In this document: piece after piece, positions 24,477-35,712 of the stretch
Position numbering within the stretch: position 1 is the stretch's first letter
How the letters are laid out: each line of letters opens with the position of its first letter
Assembly: GCA_013076295.1 (NCBI GenBank)
Contig: RQOL01000861.1
Span: 2,852,001-2,916,000 of the forward strand
Reading direction: 5' to 3'
Length of the DNA: 64,000 nt
Origin: Sanderia malayensis
Taxonomy: Eukaryota; Cnidaria; Scyphozoa; Semaeostomeae; Pelagiidae
Notes under the pieces: generated by a model
What the model saw: the letters and a program-made list of their open reading frames with translations, nothing else
The model's database searches: none
Told to the model about the DNA's origin: nothing
Position numbers and translations under genes: made by a program

Positions 24477-24589
24477 AGACGTTTGACAATAAAACTTTCA
24501 TTATCAAAGCGAGACGACAGAGGTTTCGGATTTTCGCAAGGGTGTCTTTCTTGGCACCCATTCCCTTATTTATCTAGACGTTGCTTTTT

Positions 24590-24716
24590 TTATAAGAACC
24601 AGTAAATTTTTGCTGAGGTTCAGATTTTCTTATTTTTCTATCGTTCCAAACAATAGGCTATTGTTTTCTCTATTGTTCTCGGTTTGAAATCGAGGCCTCG
24701 GTGTTCTTATAAAAAA
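24590..24716. repeat. Palindromic repeat of about 130 bp
   Basis: The left side ttttttataagaacc is mirrored by the right side ggtgttcttataaaaaaa. In the middle is a second palindrome, caaacaataggctattgttt. Structure and internal words (aacaatag, gaggttcagatttt) relate it to the repeat at 16126-16245. It is probably a MITE or foldback copy. Confidence 0.45.
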
Positions 24717-24719
24717 ATG

Positions 24720-27700
24720 TACGCCATAGGCAGGCGACTCAACTTGGTCTAACGAGTATCGGGTAGTTTGGCTCCATATAAACAGACCCCGAGTCTTGTT
24801 GCACAAGCCCAAACTCTGCATTTTTGCTCAAATATATTGACAACAACATATAATATTAAATAATTAATTTTCAGCAAAATTCCCAGATGAAATATGAATT
24901 GTTCATCGTTCCAGAGTTTGTTTTGCGAGACAATAACCACAAGTGGATATTGATTACACATTATCGGGGCGTTTCCCGCTCTGATGTAAACAAACACATA
25001 AATAAACACAAATAAACAAAAGCTGCAGTAAACAGATTGGCATCCCAGTTTGCGCACATTTCAGAGCATGAAATTTCCTCTGCGCGCCTGGACAACAAAA
25101 ACAATGACAAACGTGAATTTGCAAATCGCAATTGGCCCAATTATACATGTTGAAATTGCTTTTATTTTCTTTTTTAGTTAATTCGAAATTTATCAACACT
25201 TGCAATGCATAATGATTGATGCACGTGTTGTCGATGCGAAAAGAAAGTGCCACAGTGGAATGTGCTAACTAATACAATTATAGAGACACTGCATGAGCTG
25301 GGCGCGGAAAGATGTTAGGTGCAGTGCCCGAGCCAGAGTTTGACGAGTTTAGCGTGTTCAACATTTCCACAAAAATATGCCATACCCTTCGAAATAATTT
25401 TATCGTTGCGTGAAAGATATCATGTATAATGTACTGCATATTATCACGATTTCAAATGATGTAAAGTCCGAGCAACCGGCTATTATTTCCCCTTCAAGCT
25501 TATGTAGAACTATGGAATCAGCCTCAAAATACAATTGAATAGGAATCAATAGTACGATTCTACTGTCAATCGTGAGAATTACAGTGAATTTCCATTCAAA
25601 CTGAAACGGTCTCCCGGTGAATAATGTAACTTAATTAAAATTTGGTTTTTATCTCCAAAGCAGCTAAAACTAAATTAATTGTCATAAATGGGCAGGAATA
25701 ACGCGAAGATTAATTCTTTGACCTTGTGTTGCCTTTTCTGCCTGATCTGCTAAGGCCGTGAATAGCAGAAAATAAAACAAAAAATTCCCAAAAGGATCAA
25801 ATCTAAAGAGTTCACACATGGATGTGGTGGGTTAAGTTGAAATAAAAGAATAATCATGCCACTCTGTTTATTTATTTTCTTCTAAGCGCCGATAAAAGTG
25901 AGGATAAACAACAAAATTGTTCGCAAGACATTACCTTTTGCTTGCCATTTTTATAAGCAACGAGTTTTGATTCCTATGTACCCTTGAAAATGAGTTCGTA
26001 CATGTGAGATGGAACAACTGCGATATTCCTTTCAAAGATTTTCTTTGTGTTCTCCACCACAGCCAAGCAAATGATTCAGATTCCTTTCTCTAATCTCAAT
26101 CTGATGAATTTGCCCAGATAATTCAATTGAAGAAAAGATTGGCGAGTCACGAAGAGACACGAAGAGTACAATAAGAATAATAACGGCGCTGTTCACATCT
26201 CTTGGCCAATAAAAACGTCCTCTCTCTAATCTCGTGCTATTCTTCACACACTCCCTCTCTCTCTTCACAAGCCGACTACATCAATGAGCGAAGCGACTGC
26301 AGGCAAAAGCAACGAGACAACTGAATCCACAAACCAATCCACATTGTTCGTTGATCTGTGATTCATTCCCTCCCGCCAATCGCCCCGGAAATTCTCATAA
26401 CCTCACCCATTTTACACCCGTGTGATTAAAAAGCCACGGGGGTGAGGTGGGCACTGGTGACATACCTCTGTTAATTCAAAAACAAAACAACATTAGCATA
26501 TGAAGTCACATCCAGATGATTGTAAACTTCTGCTGAGGGAATATGGACAAGTGAAAATTGAAAGTGAGTGATGACCAGCACGAACCATTGTCCGCATGCC
26601 CCCACCCTCCCTTCTCTCCAGTTACCTTTGCACTGTGACATCAACACATGAATTTATCAAACGGAAGAATCGCTGTGGTGCAATTAATCACGAACAAAAT
26701 ATCATCAGTCATATCAGTTATTTATTGCTCAAAATAATTATTACATTGCAACACACCCATTTCTGTTCCGACCCAATTTATTGAAATTAATAACTACCTC
26801 CTTAATTAAATACCACGGGGCTTAATATTCGTTGAATGGTAAAGTAAACATAAACATTTGCAAGCTAAACACAAAAAATGCCGAATTATCAATAAATATG
26901 AAGAAACTAGTCGATTGGAAAGCTCTTACAATTGCGGTGTGATATTGAAACACTTTCAAATCTACGAATCTTCAATTAAAAAAGCTTACAGGGTTGGGTG
27001 GGTATGTAAATGACAAACAAAATCAAGAAACAACATTGCTTTCCTTTGCAATTTAAAACCCCCAAGCCTTTAATTGTATTGAATTAAAAGTTCCTCGTGG
27101 TTTTAAACGACGCTTTGTCTTCAGTTGCAATAAAACTATGCGCAAATGAACTGATATTGTAATAGCGAACCTCTGGGTCAAACATCGCAGATTTGGGCCA
27201 ACCAATCTGGGATTATATTCCATGCATGCACAACTTGTGGTGCAATAACAATGCAGTATTGATGGAGTGTGCGTTTATTGAGAATTTGAGACATAAACAA
27301 AACAAACAAGAAAACAGCATCTAGAGGTTTGGTTGTAACGGGTTGGTGGTCCAACTTGGCAATAAAATTGCCTCGTTGAGTTGTCCCAGATGATGTGCTT
27401 ATCCTAACGCGCAAAAATTGTGGTCATATGATGGTCGATTACGGAAGACTCGTGTTGAGTTGTATTCAATTTTCTGCATGATGCTGCTCTCAGCGAAGCA
27501 TGCAATTGAAAGCAATGCACACATCGGCAAGAGCAGAAGCATTCTACATGGCAGTATTCACTTTGAGAAAGAAAAGCATCGTTGGTCGGGTGGATAAAGC
27601 ATCTCAAATGGTTTGCAAAGCAGATAGATTTATTATAGAAAAAAGAAGAAAATGGTAGATTGCGTGGACTTTCGAATAATTGAGGTGTGCCTGCTGGTTG

Positions 27701-28790
27701 TTGCTAGCCGATGATATTGTACACGCGATGCTATGATCTGAGGGGCTAAGAACTTAAATCTTATTAGCCAACCTTGATCCATAACAATCCACATTCATTG
27801 CTCCCGATGTTGTGAATTGACTTCAAACCAAAGGTCTGATTGGGCAAGAGGGCTTAAAATACTCAGTGCAAGATATTGCTTGCACAAAAGCAATATAAAT
27901 TGCTTCTTGAAATAATTCCCAGAGCATGAAATATTGAAATATTTCCGTAGTGTGGTTATGAACATGATAAATAGATGAAAATTCAAATACAATGTACCTT
28001 GTTTATATCGCATTGAGGAAATCGAATGACACGTTTTTTCCATCTTGAGATATTGTGGAAATGATATTCCAAAGTGGTTTCTAAAAACAATAAACTATTT
28101 CTTTAATTAAACGATGTTTACAAAAATTAAAGCTAATAAAAAAGCTGATATTGTAATGACATCATGAAAAATAACGACCTCGTTGTGATGCCAAAGCAGC
28201 ATTAAACCTCGTTTGCGATAATGAGTCAAGACTACAAAGATGCGAAGCTTTCTGCGCTCCATACGTCAACAAATTTCTTTACACGTTACATCAGATAAAA
28301 ATAGTCTTCCACCCAACAACAACTAAGGCAATATTTGCTCCTAATATTCCCACATAACTGTATATATTCCTTTGCCATGCCTTTTCCGAGCGGCCTGGAT
28401 CGATTTGAAGATCAAAAAAAAGATTATCAGCTACTTTAGTATAAACTATCATTAGACCAATGGCTTTTCAAGACCGATTTTAAAGTGGCTGTCAACTGGA
28501 AGGACATTTAACTGACTTTTTAATTGCCTTCTTCAGATTATAAATTATCTGAACAATAGCTCAAGCAACAGGTATGTGCTCTGTGTTAGCCACAATCCTT
28601 TCCAAACGCGGAGCTGAAAACTTATATCTCGTTAGAGCAAAGCGAAGCGGCTGCGCAGCAGAATATAATCGAGTCCTCGTCGAGAAAAAATTGTGTTTGT
28701 GTGTTTCATTGTTTGTGTCACTCTAGCCAGCGCGTGGCCTCAAATCCTCCTCTACCGCATGCTGGTTTTATCATCAATTCATAAACTAAT
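24720..28790. other. Gene-free stretch
   Basis: Minus-strand ORFs up to 102 codons occur, but none shows domain features, splice-site support or unusual length. No RNA gene or coherent exon series was recognised. The region is ordinary AT-rich non-coding DNA as far as I can see. Confidence 0.5.
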
Positions 28791-29632
28791 CCTAACCCTA
28801 ATGCTAAACCCAAATCCCAACTGATACACTGGACACTGTCAGTAGCATTACGTCATGTATATTCCTGCGCAGCAGCTTATATATGGCACTGCGCATACAC
28901 GCCCACCTTTAGACACGTTAACCCTAACCCTAACCCTAACCCTAACCCTAACCCTAAACCTAATCCTAACCCTAACCCTAACCCTAACCCTAACCGATAC
29001 ACCATACACTGTCAGTAGCATTATGTCATGCATACTCTTGCGCAGTAGCCTATATATGGCACTGCGCATACACACCCACCTTTACGGCCTCTAACCCTAA
29101 CCCTAACCCTAATCCTAAACCTAACCCTAACCCTAACCGATACACCATACACTGTCAGTAGCATTATGTCATGCATACTCCTGCGCAGTAGCCTATATAT
29201 GGCACTGCGCATACACACCCACCTTTACGGCCTCTAACCCTAACCCTAACCCTAAACCTAAACCTAAACCTAACCCTAACCGATACACCATACACTGTCA
29301 GTAGCATTACGTCGTGTATACTCCTGCGCAGTGGCCTTTAGATGGCACTGCGCATACACACCCACCTTTACGCCTCTAACCCTAGCCCTAACCCTAATCC
29401 TAACACTAACCCTCACTGATACATCAGACACTGTCAGTAGCATTACGTCATGTATACTCCTGCGCAGTAGCCTATATATGGCACTGCGCATACACACCCA
29501 CCTTTACGGCCTCTAACCCTAACCCTAACCCTCACTGATATACACCAGACTCTGTCAGTAGCATTACGTCATGCAAGCTCCTGTGTAGTAGCCAATCTAA
29601 GGCACGCGGATACACGCCCACCTTTAGACCAT
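28790..29632. repeat. Composite interstitial telomeric/satellite array
   Basis: Runs of (CCCTAA)n alternate with an approximately 100-bp satellite segment. The satellite word cactgtcagtagcatta (last copy ctctgtcagtagcatta) starts at 28834, 29007, 29150, 29293, 29429 and 29550, giving periods of 173, 143, 143, 136 and 121 bp that shrink with the number of telomeric hexamers. Most copies contain an inverted repeat TGCGCAGT...ACTGCGCA enclosing a TATATATGG core, plus a CRE-like TTACGTCA or TTATGTCA. Short plus and minus ORFs inside (LTLTLT or VRVRVR) are translations of the hexamer and not genes. It could be an ancient chromosome-end fusion, telomere-repair insertion or subtelomeric satellite. 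Confidence 0.92.
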
Positions 29633-29664
29633 TTAAATTACAAATTGATCAAAATACAAATTAA

Positions 29665-29738
29665 ATGCTCTGATCAGGTCTTGAACCAGTGGTCTCGTGT
29701 TTAATGTGCATGTATGTTACCGCTAGTCCAGAGTCGCG
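29665..29738 (-). other. tRNA-like sequence, possible tRNA-derived SINE or relic
   Basis: On the minus strand the order is tggactagcggt (A-box-like), a spacer of about 35 bases, then ggttcaagacc, a perfect match to the RNA polymerase III B-box consensus. The putative T-stem and acceptor stems pair poorly, so a functional tRNA is unlikely. It lies right beside the telomeric array. Confidence 0.3.
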
Positions 29739-29739
29739 C

Positions 29740-30642
29740 TTCCTAGCAGTAGAGAATATCATAAGGTCAAAGTAATGAACGCACCAGACACATATTCACA
29801 CGGTAATAGTTACAAGACCTGGATACATCTGCGCATTATTATTGAGGAAAGAAGAGAGAGCTCAGTTCATTAGCCTAATCCAACAGTATCCAAAAGATTT
29901 CCAAAGGATAATAGAATCATTTAAAACTATATTATTAACGAATAGCTTTTTGGATAATTTAGATAACATGTTTATGTTTCAAATGGAGGTCACAGTAGAT
30001 CCGATGACTAAATTGAATACTTGAGATTGAAATTCTAGTAGAATTGTCTTGGGTCGAGCAAGTTCGAAATGTTTGAATAAAAAACGGATAAATTGACTTC
30101 TAACTGAAAAGATAATGATTAGCCAATATTGATAAACTGAATTCTGGCTTTCAGTAATAAGGGTGTAACACTATATCTCACTGGTTGACGTTTGGGTTTA
30201 CGTTGGTATACGCGTCGTAACTGCCATGCTGCCCCGCCCCCATACAACAGGGACTCACTCCTCAGGTCAGGCCTTAGAGTTTCCACCACTGCAACCGAAT
30301 TCAACTGAAGTCAAAGTAACTAATGAATTTGAAAAACCATACCTTGGGTTAAGCTTCCAGCTAAGCTCTTCTGCTAGTATTTTAGTGCGTTGTGCAGTGA
30401 AATTGAAGTGGAAAGAAAGCTTTTAGCATTTCTCGTTGCAGTTGATGTTTTGCAATGATTTGGGGGAGGGGGGGGGACAACGCATGCTCGCAACAACTAC
30501 GCAAGCTTGGAGATACTACATGAAGTTTCTTAGTTTTCTACCACCAATGGCCAAAGCAGACCTTGTTTTGCCGAACTAAAAGAACTTTAACAGAAAAATA
30601 CGTTGTATAACAACAGAGGAAGTTCCTTTGAGGATAATCAAA
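29740..30642. other. Intergenic sequence upstream of NDUFB3
   Basis: No supported gene. It contains a short G-run (gggggaggggggggga near 30462-30477) and is otherwise unremarkable. Short plus ORFs at 29842-30024 and 30226-30426 show no family features. Confidence 0.45.
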
Positions 30643-30849
30643 ATGATTAGTGGAAAGCACAATGTTGTCATACCGAAAAAAGACCCTTGGGCAAGGTTTG
30701 AAGCGTGGAGATATCACCCTGAACTGCTTCCAATGAGAAATGTTCGAAGAATGTTTCATGGCCTAGGCATTGGTTTTGGTGCCTTTTTGGTTGCTTGTGT
30801 TGCTGAAAAATGGTTCTTTGAAGACGATAACAAGGCTCATAACCATTGA
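30643..30849 (+). CDS. NDUFB3: NADH dehydrogenase (complex I) subunit B12
   Basis: Accessory membrane-arm subunit of mitochondrial complex I. ATG at 30643 gives 68 residues: VVIPKKDPWARFEAWRYHP is the family signature (human has LRDPWGRNEAWRY). It is followed by one transmembrane segment (GLGIGFGAFLVACVAEKWFF) and a His-rich end NKAHNH resembling the human KDKKHH tail. The family is usually about 98 residues in human; the shorter N-terminus may mean a missing upstream exon or a real reduction. An in-frame TTG at 30628 extends it by five codons but ATG is preferred. AATAAA at 31061-31066 marks the 3-prime end, tail-to-tail with CDC6. Confidence 0.9.
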   Translation: MISGKHNVVIPKKDPWARFEAWRYHPELLPMRNVRRMFHGLGIGFGAFLVACVAEKWFFEDDNKAHNH

Positions 30850-31244
30850 AGAGTTGCCAGGAAATTGTACATGACAGAAAAAATAACAAACTTACCAGTA
30901 TGAAGTTTTATTCAACATTTGTCTGACTTGAGTTGACTTATTCGCATTACCTATTGTTGTTGCTTGAAATTAATTCAAGATTGTTTTGCTGAAGGAAAAC
31001 GTATTAGCTATATTTGATTGTGAAAGCACTGTCATTGTTTTTTCAAAGAATAAGTTGTGAAATAAAGAAACTTCCTTTGCTTTTTATTGTATAATTCTTT
31101 CATATGCTATACTAATTTTACAAAATATGGATTAAAACTGGGTAAAATTTACAATAAAGTGAGCAGTATAATTTAGAAACTTTTCAGTTGAAAATTAAGT
31201 ATATAAATAACAAGAAAATAAAAGCATCTTCAAAATAGTTAGAA

Positions 31245-33431
31245 TTATGTGGGAATTCCACCATCTAAAATTGAAGATAACAAAATTTTATCTTGCAATG
31301 CATGCTCCACATCAGATTCTTGCAATCGTAAACACACCTTGAATCAAAATAAATTGAATAATGAATCAATGAAGAATAAAAGATAAATATCAGAATAAAC
31401 AAGTTATAATGTTATCAACATACTTTAGCCATTCTTGTTGTATCTTTACCAAGTTTCATAGATATTATTCCTCTTGATTCAACAAGCTGACATAATGAAA
31501 CAAATTCTTCCTGATGGATGCTGGCAAGTTGGCGTTCTTTACAAATCAGACAATACACTCTGTGTAGCTATTGAGAAATCAAAATAAAACTTTAGAAACA
31601 AAAAGTATTGAAAAACTGATGAGCATGATTCATGCGGTAAAACTTCAAATCAACCCTTATTCGAATGGTGTTTATTTGTAAAAATGAATTCTATGTTGGG
31701 GCTAATTGAAGGGCTTAAGGTGCTTCATCTTTCCAATTTACCTTTGCAAGAGTAATCTGCTTTGCTTTCTCTTTCTTGAGAAGAAGAAGCAAGGTACAAA
31801 TGAGAACTTTTTGCTGAAGAGGCAACGACTCCTTGCAAGAACCTTTGCCAGCAGTCAAACCAGTTCCATAAACCTCTGAGACCACTTTAGCCACATGCGT
31901 TAATGTAACTTTTTTCTTACTTATGCTTGGGCTCGGTCTTTCTTCCTTCTGTGGACTGTTCGTAACAACTTTAAGGATTTGCTGTTTCTTAGTTTCAATT
32001 TCAACAATTTCAACAGATCTCCTCATAATATCGAGAGCCTTTCTCATGTCCCCGGCAACAGCTGCGACCTTTCTTGCACAAAATTGAACCGTACTGTCAT
32101 CAACAAGACCAGTATTAACCTGCAACAAGATTCTTCACACTTACTACTGCTATAATAACTTAAATATTAAAGATTTGACATGTGTAAATGTTCAATGTGG
32201 TATAAAATTTATCATTATAATACCTCCTTCAGTCTGTCATCCAATATTTCAGCTATCTGGTTCTTCGTGTACGGAACAAATTGCAGTAAATCTGGCTGAC
32301 ATCTTGTCTTTGTTTGAAGCCTTGGCAAAACACGATCAGTCAGGTCCAATGCATTAGCAATGCCAATCAAAATCAACTTTGATTCTTTGTGAGATGCCCA
32401 TTCAAATATTTTGTATAATATTTCTTGATTTTTTGACTCAAGCTGATCAATCTCATCCAAAACAAGAACCCTTGAAAACAACAAGAATAAATTCACTCCC
32501 TATATAAATATTTATAAACATAGTCTACAGCAAACTATAGGAAATTTGCAAACATATACATACATCATTTGATTCGACGCAATAAAAAACTTCTCCAAGA
32601 ATTTTTCACTGTCTTTACACTTAACATCCTTGCTTGATACCTCACAGGCAATTTTATAATACACATTTCCAGACTGCTTCAGAGACATACAATTCAGCCA
32701 AACAGTTTTAAACTTCTTTGATGATTTTACTTTAATTATATCAATAGCTTTTGTCAAGCAAACGGTCTTGCCAGTCCCAGGTGCTCCAGATATGTATAAG
32801 CTTCCAGGAAGTTCATCTCTTATGTGCATGCTTAAAAACTTGAAAATAATGGAGCTTTCTTTCTCTCTGCATAACAATCTGTCAGGTATTGAGGTGTGCA
32901 GATTTTGTCGTAATTTGCCGTATTCGAGAGCTGAAAAAATGACATAAAAACTTTAATTTAATTGACCCACACTGTATATCATATATTATGAGCAATAATT
33001 TAAAACCTTGCAAACAAATTCGTGCAAAAATTCTTACCATCTTGCTTGTTCAGGGTCAATCTAGATACCGGAGTTTCCTTTGCTTTTGCACAAGCATTTT
33101 CTGAAGGTCTATCGATTCTTTTCTGTTTTGTTGGGGAAGGTACTTCTTCTTCAGCTCGATTCTCCTTGTCAAAGCTTGATAAATTCACTTGATTATCAAA
33201 TAACCTCTTCCTTGGAGAGCTATTTCGTGCACACAAATTTGCATTTTCAGAAGAAATATCCTTGCTTTCAACAGGCCGGCCTAAGGCAAGCTCATCACTG
33301 CTTTTCTTGCACAAAATTTGTTCACAACTTCCTTCTGATATCGATGATTTTACAGTGCAACTGCGTGGCTTTCTCGTCCTAAATCCAATTCTTGCTTGCG
33401 AGGATTCACCAGATCGTGTGCGAGTAGGCAT
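31245..33431 (-). CDS. CDC6: Cell division control protein 6 (replication licensing AAA+ ATPase)
   Basis: Loads the MCM2-7 helicase onto ORC-bound origins in G1. Six exons: 33431-33038, 32930-32564, 32470-32224, 32119-31742, 31567-31424, 31337-31245; 540 aa, near the human 560. Residues 1-131 are a basic, Ser-rich regulatory tail with SPRKR and SPTKQKR Cdk/cyclin-type sites (RIDRP follows). Walker A is GAPGTGKT (about 180-187) and Walker B VLVLDEID (about 255-262). Sensor 1 is GIAN, and LPRL/sensor 2 motif CARKVAAVAGDMRKALDI lies in exon 4. The C-terminal winged helix covers the last two exons (LHRVYCLICKERQ...LQESDVEHAL). The two candidate E2F sites upstream fit the known cell-cycle control of the family. 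An AATAAA on the minus strand at 31083-31088 probably ends the transcript. Confidence 0.96.
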
Positions 33432-33504
33432 TTTGAAAATAAGTTTTCTCGAATGATCAACTTGACTCGTGGAGAAAAACTTGCATTGACAAAGTGATGA
33501 AAAG

Positions 33505-33537
33505 TTTCGCGCAATTTTTCACAGTATGATTTGGCGC
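33505..33537 (-). promoter_or_regulatory. Two E2F-type sites upstream of CDC6
   Basis: TTTCGCGC at 33505-33512 and TTTGGCGC at 33530-33537 both match the E2F consensus TTTSGCGC. They lie about 75 and 100 bp upstream of the CDC6 ATG (33431). CDC6 is a known E2F target in vertebrates and flies, so the positions make functional sense. Binding itself is inferred. Confidence 0.65.
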
Positions 33538-33915
33538 CATTTTAGAAGCCGCTGACCGGTTATTCACAGGGATCCCAAATGCAAACTAAAATTAAAGTTG
33601 CGACAACTGACTTACGAGAAAACATTTTGCATTTCACAGCTTTGTCATCTTAAGTCGAAGTTAGCTATTTTATCTTTCAATTGTAGTGAGGCACAATCAA
33701 GTCAACAGTAAAAAGAATTCACTATAAAAGAGATAACGCATTCAAGGTGGATCGTACTTTAATTTTAGTATTATCCAGGTCTCAGCCATCTCCACTTAAT
33801 GAATATGCATTAAAATATTCACATTAAGTATAAAACATAAAATTCTCAAAAAACTTATAGATTTAACTAAATTGGTTGACAAATGCATAAATAGAGGAAA
33901 AGAAGAAAAATCAAA

Positions 33916-35712
33916 TTAGGGACTGATAAGTGGTTCTTTTTCATGTGGCAAGTTGTATTTCTTACGAATCTGTTCAGTGCGTGATTCATCATCTTCATCA
34001 TCTCCGCCAACAAAATAAACCTTCTTTCCCTTCCTTTTCTCAAACAACTCTGGCTTTTCAAACAGCTGGACTTTGAGCATCCGCTTGCGATAATAGCAAT
34101 ATCGTAAGCAAAAATAAAAGATTATCATGGACAAAAGAATTAAAAGCAAAGGAAAAAGAATTATGAATATGGCAAGTTGTACATCACATTCTTTGTAATA
34201 CCACATGTTAGCAGGGCAATTGTGAGGTATGAAACCAAAAAATGGATAGGTATGGCAGGATTTAGTTTTCTCACACCAATAGCATTTTCCTTTTCCTGTA
34301 CATGATTTACAATCGCTCTGAGCAAGGCATTCATCATTCGGATCTACAAAGAGACAATTAAAAATTAAAACAACTAAAATGATTTCTGTTTAGAATAATG
34401 TTTCCAAGAAAAACAATGAAGATTAAATCAAACAATTTTGGTTACCGTAGCTGCTTTCCGCTTGGGATCTTTTGTCATTTCGAGTGCAATATTCAAAGTC
34501 TTCCTTTGTTCTTCCAAGACATTTATTTAGAATATTACACCAAGAGCAATCGTGATCGCTGTTGCATTGGTCTTCCAGTTCAAACAGCACACAATATCTA
34601 CTGGCAGAAGTAGTTGTTTTACTTGTGAGTAAGGTTGAGTTAAATGTTGTCATCTTTTGTGTTGAAGTGCGATTCAACTTTGTTGCAGGTATAACTTCAG
34701 AATGTGTTTTTGACGAGGACAATTTCTCTTTTGGGATGGTTGTAGGTGATGGCATTGGTTTTGAAGATGTTTTCTATAACAAAAAAAGTTGCTTACAAAA
34801 AAATGCAAACATCCAAGTAAAGTGTGATGTTCCTTACCAATGCAAAACAGAACAGAAGTTTAGAAAAGCTTGAAAGTATATGAGCTATACATTACCTTAT
34901 GTTCTGTCACATGTTTTCCCGGAGCTTGTGTTGTTTGTTTTATTTCAACTAATCGAAGAAGAGCATCTAAATCACTGTCTGTTTGACTTTTATGGGTTTC
35001 TTCATGCCCGGTTCTTGTGATGGCTGGTGTGTCAATTTTATTTTGAGCATTCCCAGGATACTCATGCGGCAATTGATTGTCAATCTTTCCAACAGTCTGG
35101 CCTGACTTGTTGTTCTTGTTCTTCTTTGTCTCAAGTACAGCAAGAAGCTTCAACAGCTTCAATACTCGTAATAGTCTGGCCCTCTTTGTTGGCTCAGTTG
35201 GTCTCATTATTGGCTGGTATTCTTTGACTAACAAAAAAGGAATAAACTTGATTTTTCTTAAAAAATGTATTTGCTCCCAAAAAAGAGAGCTTTACCATGC
35301 AGAGAACATATCTTGCTTTGTCGAAATATTTACTACTTGTTATTTTTAATTGTTTGTTTTGGATGTTAAGCAATTTAGCGATTTACTTACCTTCATTTTG
35401 TTGATTTGAAGAAAACTCTGACCCTGAGGCTTTTGTCTGCTTCAGAGATTGGAGTAGCTGCAACATTTTACCCAATCTTTTTACTTCCATTTCATTATCA
35501 CATCTCTCGTACATAACATCCCCTTTACACTCAATTTGCGCAAATTTTTTGCCGTAATAACGTCGACATTCGCCTTCACACCAGTAACAAAACGGATAGG
35601 CCGCATGACAAGACTCGCAAGAACTGTCTCTCATCGAACAATCAACAGCTTCATGGGCACTGGAGAACACGAATCCTGTGCAGCAAGTAACTAGCAAGTA
35701 TAAACACAACAT
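33916..35712 (-). CDS. PTTG1IP-like type I membrane protein with three PSI-type Cys modules
   Basis: Four exons: 35712-35391, 35227-34896, 34773-34446, 34343-33916; 469 aa against about 180 in human PTTG1IP. Signal peptide MLCLYLLVTCCTGFVFSSA. First PSI-like module CSMRDSSCESCHAAYPFCYW continuing to YERC. Then a Lys/Leu-rich and Thr-rich spacer (about 108-275), a second module CNSDHDCSWCNILNKC, and a third, CLAQSDCKSCTGKGKCYWC. One transmembrane helix at about 384-408 (LAIFIILFPLLLILLSMIIF) is followed by a basic stretch and an acidic segment GGDDEDDESR. The C-terminal IRKKYNL corresponds to the conserved IRKKYGL of PTTG1IP. The single PSI of PTTG1IP fits best with the third module. Human PTTG1IP binds securin and aids its nuclear entry; whether that holds here is unknown. 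Confidence 0.82.

Noticed and set aside
28848..29516. ORFs translating as LTLTLT or VRVRVR
   Set aside because: They are six-base telomeric repeats read in two-residue cycles.
34562..35349. Plus ORFs opposite the PTTG1IP-like exons
   Set aside because: Antisense of exons whose phases and Cys motifs fit one minus-strand protein.
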